A model generated the notes under the pieces. It saw only the letters and a program-made list of their open reading frames with translations, was not told the origin of the DNA and made no database searches. Of a stretch of DNA of 54,425 nt, positions 1 through 8,655 are shown one piece after another (within the stretch, counting starts at the first letter, position 1; each line of letters starts with the position of its first letter). Origin of the DNA: Candidatus Melainabacteria bacterium (lineage in GTDB: Bacteria > Cyanobacteriota > Vampirovibrionia > Obscuribacterales > Obscuribacteraceae). The stretch lies in contig JADYYD010000266.1 in assembly GCA_020853845.1 (NCBI GenBank), forward strand, positions 1-54,425, given 5' to 3'. The translations under genes and the position numbers were made by a program.

Positions 1-24
1 CTGATTTAATGATGTTGAAAAAAC

Positions 25-210
25 TTACGCAGCTTGGGTGCGGCGAGTCGGACGCCAGTTCAACTGGCAAACACCACCTGGGCAGGACTCGGCGGGCTCA
101 ATCTTATTAGAGAGCAGTTGCTCCAACTCGTTATCCGTAACTTGAGAGGTCAAATCGATGACTGTTTCGTTGGACAGTTCAGACTCGTTATCTACTTCTT
201 GAAACGACAT
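25..210 (-). CDS. Small Cys-containing peptide, possible RiPP precursor
   Basis: Encodes 61 residues. The first 40 or so are acidic and rich in Glu, Asp, Asn and Leu, with a predicted-helical stretch TDNELEQLLSNKIEPAE. This is followed by a short CPGGVC motif and a basic tail (QLNWRPTRRTQAA). An acidic helical leader before a short Cys-containing core is the shape of a ribosomally made, modified peptide precursor. The ATG at 210 has a good Shine-Dalgarno site (AGGTGA, spacing 6), which supports real translation. There is no signal peptide. Any modification enzyme would lie left of the window edge, because the gene reads leftward. No family was recognised, and it could equally be a small regulatory or metal-binding protein. 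Confidence 0.6.
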   Translation of the reverse strand: MSFQEVDNESELSNETVIDLTSQVTDNELEQLLSNKIEPAESCPGGVCQLNWRPTRRTQAA

Positions 211-382
211 TTTCGTTCACCTGCGACTAACTATGACTCCAAACGACACTGAGCACCGTCGAAGAGGATTCTTTCCAGCCATCGACCGGACTCTACAACT
301 TGCGCTTTTGGTTTGCTGAATTGCAAGACAATTTTTGGACGCTATTGTTCCCGGTGCAAATATGAATGTCTTTAACAATGCC

Positions 383-413
383 AAAAGAAGCTGGAAAAAT
401 TCCAGCTTCTTTT
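383..413. terminator. Perfect 14-bp hairpin terminator
   Basis: AAAAGAAGCTGGAA (383-396) and TTCCAGCTTCTTTT (400-413) are exact reverse complements around a 3-nt AAA loop, and T runs form the stem ends on both strands. It lies 22 bases past the stop of the leftward VIT/VWA gene and would terminate it. Confidence 0.85.
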
Positions 414-435
414 TCGGTGCAGGCTTGCAGCCTCT

Positions 436-3180
436 CTAGATGCTGTTCTCCCAGAAGTTGCCGCCGGCGGAGGCAACGGGAGAACGGTCCGCAGCAATCG
501 CTTTTACTTCCTCTTCGAGTTCTGGAAGCATATCTTTCAACCTCTCGACGATATCGCCGGACAAGCCTCCAGCCTTAACTGCCGCAACAATTTCGACCGC
601 CTGCGATCGTAAGAACTGCTGCAATTTCGGAGCGCTGGCAGCAAACTTCGAAGCTTGCAAATGCTTCAAGCACGCCGCTCTTACCTGTTCCAAAACCTTC
701 CAGTCGAAAGTTTCACCGGCAGAGAATTTCGCTTCAATTGCCCCGAAAGAGGTGAGCAAATTCTTTGCAGCTTCTTTTAGTTCGTCACTGACAGGAGTTT
801 GTGCAGCTTTGCATTCGGCCAATTCATCGCGTTCCGGACCGGCGCCCCAGCAACTTTGCGATGCTTGTCTCTCGGAAATTGCCCGGCGAATCGCATTGGC
901 GAGTGTTTCCGGTGCCGCACCGAATCCACCGCTGGGCTGCTGGGGTGTAGGTGGCGCAGCAGGAGAGCCCCATCCGCCGGCACTGGAATTCGCACCCCAG
1001 CTCGAATCGCCACCAGATGGAGGCTGTGGTTGTGACGAGCCTGGAGGAATCGGCGGTGCCATGCCAAAGGTTCCGGTGGATCCAGTGCTTACCCTCTGTG
1101 CCATTTTATATCCACCGCCATACGATGAGCCAAGAGTAGACTGTCCTGCAAAACCTGGTGCAAGGCTGCCGCTATCCAGTTCCTCCCACTCGCTGGGCTG
1201 ATGCACCGGCTGGACAACCGTGCGGCGGCTGCCGTCTTTGTTGACCACCTCTGCGTGGTCGACGGCGATGAAGGCAGTGAATCTGCAGAGAATTGAATGA
1301 GCAAGAGAAATTTCGATGATGCGCTTTTTGAGCTTGCTTCGATCGCGCGTTTCTTCTCTATAGATGTCTTCAAGATCGCGGATCATAGAACGCGCATACA
1401 GTGACGAGATGGCAGGCAGCAAGAGGCTCTTCTCTGTTACTTCCACACTGTATGGCTGCCCGTCGGCACGAGTTCCTTTAACGCAAACTTTCTTTTTGCC
1501 TTTACCCGTAAGCAGGCCGCTGGACATCTTGAAAAAGATTGTCGATGCACGACCGCGAAAAAGATCGGGCAAATGTGCAGGCGTGATAGTCTCTGCTTCG
1601 AGCTTTCCGTGCGTAGCTTCCAGTTTCAGCCCTGTTAAAACAGGCACACCGATTTCTCGTCCGATCTGGCTGAGAGCTTTTTCCAGTTTTGCACCGGGAG
1701 TAACGACTGCAGATGTACCGCCTCCAAGCGTCGCCATGCGGCTGAGGATGCCGCCATTCACGGCGGTGTCGATGCCGACCGTGAAGACTCTTGCATCGCC
1801 TAAGTCAGTTTGCAGGCGACTGTACACGCCCGACTCATTGCCGACCTGACCATCGGTCAAGATGACTATGATACCGGATGCGTCCTTTTTCGTTCTGTTT
1901 TTCAATTCGCCAAGCGACTCAGCCAGAGCCATATCCAATTCGGTGCCGCCACGGGCGGTGACAGTGCGCAAGTAAGCTTTGCCGCTTTCTATGCCTGCCT
2001 CGTCTGCACCGACAAACCGCCCGTCTATGCTGCTAGTCCATTCCTGATGCGGACGCAGCCATTCATTTACATTATCGAACGCACAAATTGCAAATCGATC
2101 TTGAGGTCCAAGAGTGTCCAGAAGAATCGAACAGGATTTAGCGGCAGAAGCCATTTTCGCGCCTTGCATGGAGCCTGATCGATCGAGGACGAAAATCACA
2201 TCTCTCGGCACGCCGAGGAATTTGTCCTGCTTCGGGGAGAAAACGGTCAGCATGCAATAAGTGTCACCTTTTGCATCCGTATACGTTATCAAATTCGGCT
2301 TCACACTCTTTTCAGCAAGGATCCATTTAACGATGAAGTCTCTGTCCATGACTTCGTCTTCTTTAGAAAGCTCGACCTTAACGCCGCCATCAGCCAGAGA
2401 GGTGCTCACAACATGTTGAGTGGAAGCAAGATCTTTGATTTGCAGAGCGCCTTCGCTTGATTGCAATAGTTCGACCGTGACAGACAACTGCACATTATCT
2501 TTGGAGCCCGACACCAGGCGCGGAGGTGAGATGCGCGATGCATCCGGCACTTCGTCCGTATCGACATTCACTCCCCATCCGGTCGCGTTGCCGCTTACCG
2601 GCGTTCCGGAAATATAGCGGGGAGCAACGACGAGCGGCAGGCGAATTTCGCAAGAGCCGTCCTCAAAGTAAGCAAGCCGCTCGGCATACTTCACCTCGAC
2701 CGTTACTTCTTCGCCGGGTGCTATGTTTCCTACCTGCATCGTGAAAACATCATCGCGTTCCTGTTCCATGAGCGCCGAGCGTTTTCCGGCTGACAATGCG
2801 GCTTGATAGTCCTGCCGGGCTTCCTGCCTTTCTTTCACTTCACCTTTAACTGTCCGCGTTCCCACCTTCAATTCAAAAGATGTGACAACGGCCGAATGTG
2901 CAAGCGGAAAAATGTAGACCGCTTCCAAATGATCCGAATAAGTGTTGCGAAACTTTTGCTTGACCGTCACATCGGCAATGCGGTCGGCGACTTTGGCGCT
3001 GATATCGACGCCGGCAAGAGGCAGCTCTTTCTTGCCGCCGGACATTTCCGCGATTAGCATGCCCAGAGCTCTTCGTGCCTGCTCTGAATTAGGGTCGAAT
3101 AAAGGAATAGTCCTTGCGGCTGGATCCTGGCTCATTACCTTAACCTCCATCGTGTCGAGGATGGCGCTTTTCTTCGACAA
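436..3180 (-). CDS. VIT and VWA domain protein
   Basis: Encodes up to 914 residues. A VIT (vault/inter-alpha-trypsin) domain spans about residues 45-180. A von Willebrand A domain at about 325-500 keeps the MIDAS metal site: DRSGS at about 333-337, a Thr in the GGTELD segment and the Asp of ILTDG. A Pro/Gly/Ser-rich linker (about 710-770) precedes a helical C-terminal domain. No signal peptide is visible, so it is probably cytoplasmic or surface-exported by an unknown route. VIT-VWA proteins are usually assigned protein-protein interaction roles, and no enzyme activity is implied. In-frame ATGs at 3180, 3150 and 3135 are all possible starts; the first overlaps the upstream MerR-like gene by 41 bases, which suggests translational coupling. 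Confidence 0.9.
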   Translation of the reverse strand: MSKKSAILDTMEVKVMSQDPAARTIPLFDPNSEQARRALGMLIAEMSGGKKELPLAGVDISAKVADRIADVTVKQKFRNTYSDHLEAVYIFPLAHSAVVTSFELKVGTRTVKGEVKERQEARQDYQAALSAGKRSALMEQERDDVFTMQVGNIAPGEEVTVEVKYAERLAYFEDGSCEIRLPLVVAPRYISGTPVSGNATGWGVNVDTDEVPDASRISPPRLVSGSKDNVQLSVTVELLQSSEGALQIKDLASTQHVVSTSLADGGVKVELSKEDEVMDRDFIVKWILAEKSVKPNLITYTDAKGDTYCMLTVFSPKQDKFLGVPRDVIFVLDRSGSMQGAKMASAAKSCSILLDTLGPQDRFAICAFDNVNEWLRPHQEWTSSIDGRFVGADEAGIESGKAYLRTVTARGGTELDMALAESLGELKNRTKKDASGIIVILTDGQVGNESGVYSRLQTDLGDARVFTVGIDTAVNGGILSRMATLGGGTSAVVTPGAKLEKALSQIGREIGVPVLTGLKLEATHGKLEAETITPAHLPDLFRGRASTIFFKMSSGLLTGKGKKKVCVKGTRADGQPYSVEVTEKSLLLPAISSLYARSMIRDLEDIYREETRDRSKLKKRIIEISLAHSILCRFTAFIAVDHAEVVNKDGSRRTVVQPVHQPSEWEELDSGSLAPGFAGQSTLGSSYGGGYKMAQRVSTGSTGTFGMAPPIPPGSSQPQPPSGGDSSWGANSSAGGWGSPAAPPTPQQPSGGFGAAPETLANAIRRAISERQASQSCWGAGPERDELAECKAAQTPVSDELKEAAKNLLTSFGAIEAKFSAGETFDWKVLEQVRAACLKHLQASKFAASAPKLQQFLRSQAVEIVAAVKAGGLSGDIVERLKDMLPELEEEVKAIAADRSPVASAGGNFWENSI

Positions 3181-3697
3181 CCAAATGCAAAGCAGCGCGC
3201 ATCATGTTCAAAACTGATTCCAAATCGGATTCCGGTGACCACCCGTCTTCGACCATAAGCTTCAGTCCAGGCGCAACAACTATCTCTCTCCAGAGTACAG
3301 GACGAGATTGAAACTCGTCTTTGGGCGCCCTTCTTTGACCGGCAATTGCTGCGGTCAAACCCTCCAGCTCAAGGTCACTGAGCCCATATAGTTTGGCCTG
3401 AATTTCCTGAAGCGGCAGGCTCAGAGTCTGAAGCGCTTTGATTGCCAACAACTGCAGAATGTGCCTGCGTCCGTAAATGCCCTGCCTCCCGACGATTTGA
3501 GGGCGATCGACTAAGCCGAGACTGGTGTAGTAGCGGACTGTCCTCACATCAGGCAGGTCCGATACACGGTTGTCTTTCTGGACACCCAAAAGACCCAGCG
3601 ACGTGGCAAGCTTTCCAACTTCCGCCAGAAGCTCATCCAGGGTGAATGCGTCGTGTCCTTGAACAACCATAACAGTATTGTTGCAAATTACTGTCAT
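3140..3697 (-). CDS. MerR-family-like transcriptional regulator
   Basis: The central part carries a MerR-type winged helix-turn-helix signature (VRTVRYYTSLGLVDRP followed by a Gly/Arg/Tyr-rich wing). Helices after it (QLLAIKALQTLSLPLQEIQAKL) resemble the MerR dimerisation region. About 50 residues precede the HTH, more than in a typical MerR protein. The C-terminus has no obvious Cys-based metal site, so the effector is unknown. ATG starts exist at 3697 and 3670, and the reading frame stays open to a TTG at 3754. The gene overlaps the start of the VIT/VWA gene and is probably in one operon with it. A dyad covers both candidate starts, which suggests autoregulation. Confidence 0.75.
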   Translation of the reverse strand: MTVICNNTVMVVQGHDAFTLDELLAEVGKLATSLGLLGVQKDNRVSDLPDVRTVRYYTSLGLVDRPQIVGRQGIYGRRHILQLLAIKALQTLSLPLQEIQAKLYGLSDLELEGLTAAIAGQRRAPKDEFQSRPVLWREIVVAPGLKLMVEDGWSPESDLESVLNMMRAALHLVVEEKRHPRHDGG

Positions 3698-3698
3698 G
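3668..3698 (-). promoter_or_regulatory. Dyad operator over the MerR-like gene start
   Basis: CATAACAGTA (3668-3677) and TACTGTCATG (3689-3698) form 10-bp inverted arms with one mismatch around an 11-nt spacer. On the minus strand a TTGACA-like -35 (complement of 3700-3705) and AATACT (complement of 3674-3679) flank the dyad with a 20-nt spacer, as in MerR-type promoters with elongated spacers. The dyad also covers both ATG candidates, so either the promoter or the chosen start must be wrong, or the message is nearly leaderless. Confidence 0.45.
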
Positions 3699-3953
3699 CT
3701 GTCAAGGTCGTCAAGCGACGACAATAAGTAACCCAGCCAGGCAGAAATTTTCAACCTTTACAGCATTGCGTAAAACTGGCACAAACCAATTTTTGAAAAC
3801 GACGGCATTTTAAAAAGGAAGAAATATCTTTCCTTATATGGAACCGGCGCCTGTTTCCCAAGTCTCAATGGCTGGCGTAAGCCCAGGAAAGTCATGACCT
3901 CTCCGTTGCTAGAAAGGTCGGGCAGCCCGGAAAACCGATATGGAGAAATAATC

Positions 3954-5000
3954 ATGAACGCAAAAGTAGTACTAGCCGCATTCACAGTGAGCATCTTGGG
4001 CTGCGCTGTCGTGCCTGCTATGGCCGATTGTGAAACAGTCATCCGCACAACGACAATTACTCAGCCGGTAACAACGATCGCAGCTCCAGTAGCAGCAACA
4101 GAATTCACATTGACCGGCTCCGGAGACTATGTAGTGATCGATCCACTGACGGGCGTTGTAAAAGGCGCTTACGATCCTATTAGAGGATTTCTCAGCGGTT
4201 CGCTCAGCCCCGGTTGGATTTTGCTCGACAGAGGCAACAACAAAGTTTTGGCAAGCTTCAACTCGTCGGGCCGATTGGTGGCTCTTTCCAGCATGCCGGC
4301 GTATGACGCCTATGTAAGTTCGATCGACGCTCGTCGCGCCGAATTGGAACGCTTTATCAATGAATCTCTGTCATTGGGCAGAATCACAGCCGATCAAGCC
4401 ATGCATCTGCGCTCGGATCTGGCCACCATTGCCGCTCAAGAAGCCGGTTATACAGCAGGCGGACGGGCGATGACCTACGACGAAGCTTTGCTCATCGCAA
4501 CGAGACTCAATGATTTGCATGCAACGTTGAGCGGATATGTTCCGAGCATTGCATTTAGAAGATTGGTCGGCACGACTTATGTGACCAGCGACGGCTCAGT
4601 AATTACACCGACAACCACTGCAATCGTTCCGGGCACGACAGTTATCACTCCGGCACGCGTCGTTCCGGCGCCTACAACAGTGATTGCACCAGCGCGCGTC
4701 GTTACTGCTCCGGCAGTTATCGTTGCCGGCAATGACATCACCGCCCGCATCGCATTGATGACACAAAAAGTGGATGATGAATACAAAGCCGGACGCCTCA
4801 CCAATCGTGATGTTGCCAGACTTAAAGAGCGTCTGAACGAAGTTTCGACCCGTCAGATCAAATACACGAAGAACGGCTCGATCAGCGACAGCAAGATGAA
4901 ATACTTGACTGAAAAGCTTGATGAAATTCAAACATCATTCGATCGCAGTATCGCCAGCACACAAAGAGCACGCGCTCGCATCGGCATCCGCGTAAATTAA
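3954..5000 (+). CDS. Secreted protein with Thr/Val/Pro repeat region
   Basis: Encodes 348 residues from the ATG at 3954, which has GGAG 8 bases upstream. An N-terminal signal peptide (about residues 1-25, ending AMA) is followed by a Thr-rich stretch. A helical central region and a low-complexity segment at about 200-260 with repeats of TTVITPARVV / TTVIAPARVV precede a Lys/Arg-rich helical C-terminus. No enzymatic motif was recognised. It is probably a periplasmic or surface protein whose repeat segment spans the envelope. A hairpin after the stop suggests it is monocistronic. The related 6109 gene has a similar helical, basic C-terminal style, but no clear homology can be claimed. Confidence 0.8.
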   Translation: MNAKVVLAAFTVSILGCAVVPAMADCETVIRTTTITQPVTTIAAPVAATEFTLTGSGDYVVIDPLTGVVKGAYDPIRGFLSGSLSPGWILLDRGNNKVLASFNSSGRLVALSSMPAYDAYVSSIDARRAELERFINESLSLGRITADQAMHLRSDLATIAAQEAGYTAGGRAMTYDEALLIATRLNDLHATLSGYVPSIAFRRLVGTTYVTSDGSVITPTTTAIVPGTTVITPARVVPAPTTVIAPARVVTAPAVIVAGNDITARIALMTQKVDDEYKAGRLTNRDVARLKERLNEVSTRQIKYTKNGSISDSKMKYLTEKLDEIQTSFDRSIASTQRARARIGIRVN

Positions 5001-5011
5001 GTCCGCAATAG

Positions 5012-5046
5012 GGCAAGAGAGAGGCGGCCTCCGCCGTCTCTCTGCC
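5012..5046 (+). terminator. Hairpin after secreted-protein gene
   Basis: GGCAAGAGAGAGGCGG (5012-5027) pairs with CCGCCGTCTCTCTGCC (5031-5046) with two single-base bulges and a 3-nt loop. It starts 12 bases after the stop. The T tract is weak. Confidence 0.6.
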
Positions 5047-5165
5047 TATTGAGAGCCGACCAAACATTCAATTTTTTCTAAATCTTCCAGACCAATCGAT
5101 TTTTGATACAAACAGGAACGTTTTTCGGCAATAATTCAAACTGAATACCTGAGGTCCAGTAATTA

Positions 5166-6008
5166 ATGAAACCAGCATCCGGCGACTCCATGGCTATGCA
5201 AGGCGATCCACCGCATGTGCTTCTTGTCGAAGACAACTTCGTCAACCAGAAGGTGGCGACAGTTCTTCTGCAACGCCTGGGATTGAAAGTAAAGATCACC
5301 AGCAATGGGCGCGAAGCTGTAGAAGCAGTGTCAAGTCAGAAATTCGACTTGATCTTGATGGATTGTCATATGCCGATTATGGACGGCTTTGAAGCGACTG
5401 TCGCCATTCGCGAAATCGAAGCGCGCACGAATTCATACAGCCCCATTATCGCTGTGACAGCGCTGGCAATGTCCGGCGACAGAGAGCGTTGCATCGCCGC
5501 CGGCATGGACGATTATTTGTCAAAACCTATTGACATTGATCTGCTCAAGGCCAAAGTTACTCACTGGCTGCGCACTGAAGTGGTTTACGAAACGCAGAAA
5601 GCCAGACGAAAAGTTCTCCGCCCGAAAGGCGCATTGACGCTCGTAAAAAATGAGCCGCTCGACATGGTCGAGCTGGAAGAGTTCTATGAACCCGAGCAAC
5701 TGATGGACATGATGGAAATGTTTCTCAATGACACGCAAGACATGCTTGCCAAAGTGAAAAACCATATGGATGAGAAGAATTCCAAATTGGTTGCTGCGCT
5801 GGCGCACGAAATCAAGGCTTCTTGCGCTTCAATCGGCGCCAAGAATCTGGCTCGACTTTGCTTGTATTTGGAGCAAACAGCTTGCAGGCATGATTGGATT
5901 GAGGCTGAGGAAACAGCTACCTCAATCGAGCGCGAATTCTCGACTCTCAGAGAGTACATCAAGAGCCACTTGCCGCAGAATCAAACAACCAGCAACAGCC
6001 CGGCGTAA
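5166..6008 (+). CDS. Response regulator receiver with C-terminal Hpt-like domain
   Basis: Encodes 280 residues. A receiver domain (about 18-140) has the acidic pair in LLVEDN, the phospho-acceptor Asp in LILMDCHMP, the switch Thr in VTALAM and the conserved Lys in YLSKPID. A helical domain at about 180-270 carries AHEIKASCASIGA, which matches the histidine phosphotransfer (Hpt) core with its His and the Lys three residues later. There is no histidine kinase or DNA-binding domain, so it is probably a phosphorelay intermediate for a kinase encoded elsewhere. The gene stands alone, and no partner kinase is in the window. Confidence 0.9.
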   Translation: MKPASGDSMAMQGDPPHVLLVEDNFVNQKVATVLLQRLGLKVKITSNGREAVEAVSSQKFDLILMDCHMPIMDGFEATVAIREIEARTNSYSPIIAVTALAMSGDRERCIAAGMDDYLSKPIDIDLLKAKVTHWLRTEVVYETQKARRKVLRPKGALTLVKNEPLDMVELEEFYEPEQLMDMMEMFLNDTQDMLAKVKNHMDEKNSKLVAALAHEIKASCASIGAKNLARLCLYLEQTACRHDWIEAEETATSIEREFSTLREYIKSHLPQNQTTSNSPA

Positions 6009-6108
6009 TTTAGGCAGTCAGCCGGCATAGCCTATTGCATACCCCCACGCGGGAACCGAAAGCGCCCCAGTGCGTCTCCACAGCACCACTGTGTCGGAGG
6101 TTCCACTA

Positions 6109-6447
6109 ATGATTCGCCAAATACTATCCGCGCTTGCCATACTTGCTGTTCTGCAGGTCGCACCGCAGTCATCCGAAGCCAAAGGGCGCCGTTACACGAT
6201 AACGCAACGCCATGAAATTCTGCAAGCCAAAATCAATCGCATGGAAAAGGCCGGCGAATTGACGATGCGAGAAGCGCGCAGTTTGAGAGATGACAATCAA
6301 GATCTCTGGAACAAAATCGTCAAAATGAAAGCGAAAAACGGCGGAAAACTGAGCTATAAAAACATCGCTGAATGTGAAAAGGACTTGAACAGAATCAGCA
6401 CAAAAATCCACGCTAAAGCACTGGAAAAACGAGTCGAAGACGATTAG
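6109..6447 (+). CDS. Small secreted basic helical protein
   Basis: Encodes 112 residues from the ATG at 6109, which has GGAGG 8 bases upstream. A signal peptide (about 1-24, ending SEA) is followed by about 85 residues of charged helix rich in Lys, Arg and Glu, including HEILQAKINRMEKAGELT. There are no cysteines and no catalytic motif. The family was not recognised. A periplasmic or extracellular structural or binding role is possible. Confidence 0.7.
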   Translation: MIRQILSALAILAVLQVAPQSSEAKGRRYTITQRHEILQAKINRMEKAGELTMREARSLRDDNQDLWNKIVKMKAKNGGKLSYKNIAECEKDLNRISTKIHAKALEKRVEDD

Positions 6448-6560
6448 TGGTTCTGCTTTAAGCACCATATACAATGCCATCCTCAATCGGCTTTCTCGAG
6501 GCACAGAACAAACCTTGAGAACTCTTGTCGTTCTGCTGCAAAACCGGTAGTGTAGTGACC

Positions 6561-7958
6561 ATGAGTTCTGCACCTGCGATTCGCGAAGCGGATTATTGCA
6601 TTGTCGGGGCCGGATTTGCCGGTCTTACAGCCGCTTTGAGACTTACGCAGGCGGGGCATTCAGTGTGGGTGCTGGAAGCGCGAGATCGCATAGGCGGCAA
6701 AGTCCGGACCGAGTATCTCGATGACGGAACGCCAGTCGACATGGGCGGTACGTTTTTAGGACCGACGCAAGAGAGAATTTACGCCCTCCTTGATGAACTG
6801 GGTTTGTGCGTAACGCCCACGCCCATAGACGGCGACAGTCTGCTTGTCTACAACAAAGAGGTGCATCGCTACGGCCACGCAATGCCGGATTTAGATTCTT
6901 CCCAACTTGCCGGCGTGTGGGAAACTCTTCAGGCACTCTCGAAAATGTCCATAGAGGTCAGCAACCAGGCGCCTTGGTCGAGTGCGCGCGCCAAAGAATG
7001 GGACGCAATGACGCTTGCACAATTCATCGACGACCCGTCGCGCGCGCTCAGCGAACCGGCACGTGCAATGCTGAGGACACTTTTTATAGGACTTTTCACT
7101 TGCGAAATGTCGGAAATCTCCCTCCTTTTTGTGTTGTTTCAAATCGCCGCTGCGGGCAATGACATTGAATTGCAAATGCGCGTGGAAGGCGGCGCCGAGC
7201 AAGACATGGTCAAGGGCGGCATGAGCTGCGTGACCCAGAGAATGCAAGAGAAAATTGGTGATTGCATAATTTTTTCATCACCTGTAAGCATGATTGAACA
7301 GGACGACAATTCGGCAACTGTCTATACGCAAAAAGCGGTGGTGAAAACCAGGCGAGTAATTGTGGCTGTTCCACCAGCACTTGCCGACAACATCGAATAC
7401 ACTCCTGCGCTTCCGGCAACAAAAATGGAATTGCTCAGGCATATGCCCGCCGGAAGGTGCATAAAATTCGTCACGGCATACGATCGCCCTTTCTGGAGAA
7501 ATGAGGGTCTGAGCGGCGAGGTAATTGCCCCTGACGAGTTTATCCAAATGACACTTGACACATCGGCACCGGACAAAGGGTCTGGATTGCTGATGTCTTT
7601 TTCCTTCGCCCGAGAAGCTATGCTCATGGCTCAGATGACCGCGGAAGAGCGCAAGGAAACAGTGCTGGACGCGCTAGAGAAGCGATTCGGAAGGGAAGCT
7701 CGAACACCGATTCGCTATTTCGAACATGACTGGTCCGAAGATCGATGGACGCGCGGCTGCCACGTCGCACACCAGGCGCCCGGCGTTATAACTTCATACG
7801 GACACGCCATCCGCGAGCCGTTTGGACGTATCTATTGGGCGACATCCGAAACTTCGCCGTTGTGGAACGGCAATATCGATGGGGCCGTCAGAGCCGGCGA
7901 ATATGTTGCAGAACAAGTGCTGGCACTAGATCGAGAGCCGGCCGCTAAAAACCTTTGA
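6561..7958 (+). CDS. FAD-dependent flavin monoamine oxidase
   Basis: Encodes 465 residues from ATG 6561. An N-terminal Rossmann motif (YCIVGAGFAGLTAALRL) and EARDRIGGKVRT are the dinucleotide-binding signatures of the amine oxidase family. The C-terminal SPLWNGNIDGAVRAGEYVAEQVL is the second FAD-contacting region of monoamine and polyamine oxidases. The family oxidises amines to imines or aldehydes with release of H2O2; the substrate cannot be read from sequence. There is no signal peptide. The 3' end overlaps the convergent gene at 7945 by 14 bases. Confidence 0.92.
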   Translation: MSSAPAIREADYCIVGAGFAGLTAALRLTQAGHSVWVLEARDRIGGKVRTEYLDDGTPVDMGGTFLGPTQERIYALLDELGLCVTPTPIDGDSLLVYNKEVHRYGHAMPDLDSSQLAGVWETLQALSKMSIEVSNQAPWSSARAKEWDAMTLAQFIDDPSRALSEPARAMLRTLFIGLFTCEMSEISLLFVLFQIAAAGNDIELQMRVEGGAEQDMVKGGMSCVTQRMQEKIGDCIIFSSPVSMIEQDDNSATVYTQKAVVKTRRVIVAVPPALADNIEYTPALPATKMELLRHMPAGRCIKFVTAYDRPFWRNEGLSGEVIAPDEFIQMTLDTSAPDKGSGLLMSFSFAREAMLMAQMTAEERKETVLDALEKRFGREARTPIRYFEHDWSEDRWTRGCHVAHQAPGVITSYGHAIREPFGRIYWATSETSPLWNGNIDGAVRAGEYVAEQVLALDREPAAKNL

Positions 7959-8613
7959 TTGAGTTCAGCAAAGCTTTAGTTTGCTCAAATTTATATTCTT
8001 CGGAAGCGAGAGTAACGCCTTGAACAATGATCGCTTGCTTTGTTCCTTTAGGCATAATGCAACCGATCATCTGGGAGAATTTTTCATCGCCACGTTCGCT
8101 GGAACCTAAGGCATAAGCCATTTCTTCACCGCCGACCGCAAGCTTGCCTCGATCCTTGATATCTACTTTTGCAGAAGTTTTTTGAGGGTCGTTTCCACTC
8201 ATGCTGGGAACACCTTTTTCAGCATAACTTTCGATAACCGCATTGGAATCCATATCTTTGTCCGAGCGCGGCAATTTCAAAAGTGTGATGTTCATATTTT
8301 CTTTTTCGTTAGTCAAAACAGCAATGCTTGTGCCCAACATATTCAGTGCCATGGTGAATTTCCACCCGGTCGGCAACGGTTCGGAGAATTTTGCAATGGA
8401 CTCAGCATTAGCTTTTACTTGGGCTGGATCTTGCATCTGTTTCATGGCACCGCCGATGAAATAAACGCCGCCCGCAATCAAAATGATAAATCCGATGGTG
8501 CCGATGATCATCACGCCGATGAGCACTTTCACCCACGTCGCCAGTCCTTTTTGGTTCCGAGATCTGCGATATAGACTCCGCCTGCGATTGCCGACTAGAT
8601 TGCTGAGTGTCAT
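7945..8613 (-). CDS. Membrane-anchored protein of unknown function
   Basis: Encodes 222 residues. A basic N-terminus (about 1-25) and one transmembrane helix (about 27-55, rich in Ile, Gly and Val) anchor a soluble domain of about 165 residues. The topology should be N-in. No family was recognised. It is the last gene of a leftward group (M24 peptidase, Lys-rich protein, PrsW-kinase fusion, this gene), with a 42-base gap after the kinase gene, so it may be a substrate or accessory of that membrane kinase. That link is inferred from position only. Confidence 0.75.
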   Translation of the reverse strand: MTLSNLVGNRRRSLYRRSRNQKGLATWVKVLIGVMIIGTIGFIILIAGGVYFIGGAMKQMQDPAQVKANAESIAKFSEPLPTGWKFTMALNMLGTSIAVLTNEKENMNITLLKLPRSDKDMDSNAVIESYAEKGVPSMSGNDPQKTSAKVDIKDRGKLAVGGEEMAYALGSSERGDEKFSQMIGCIMPKGTKQAIIVQGVTLASEEYKFEQTKALLNSIKGF

Positions 8614-8655
8614 TTCTTTCCTTCTTTCGACGAGGTTTTATCCCGGACGCCTGCT

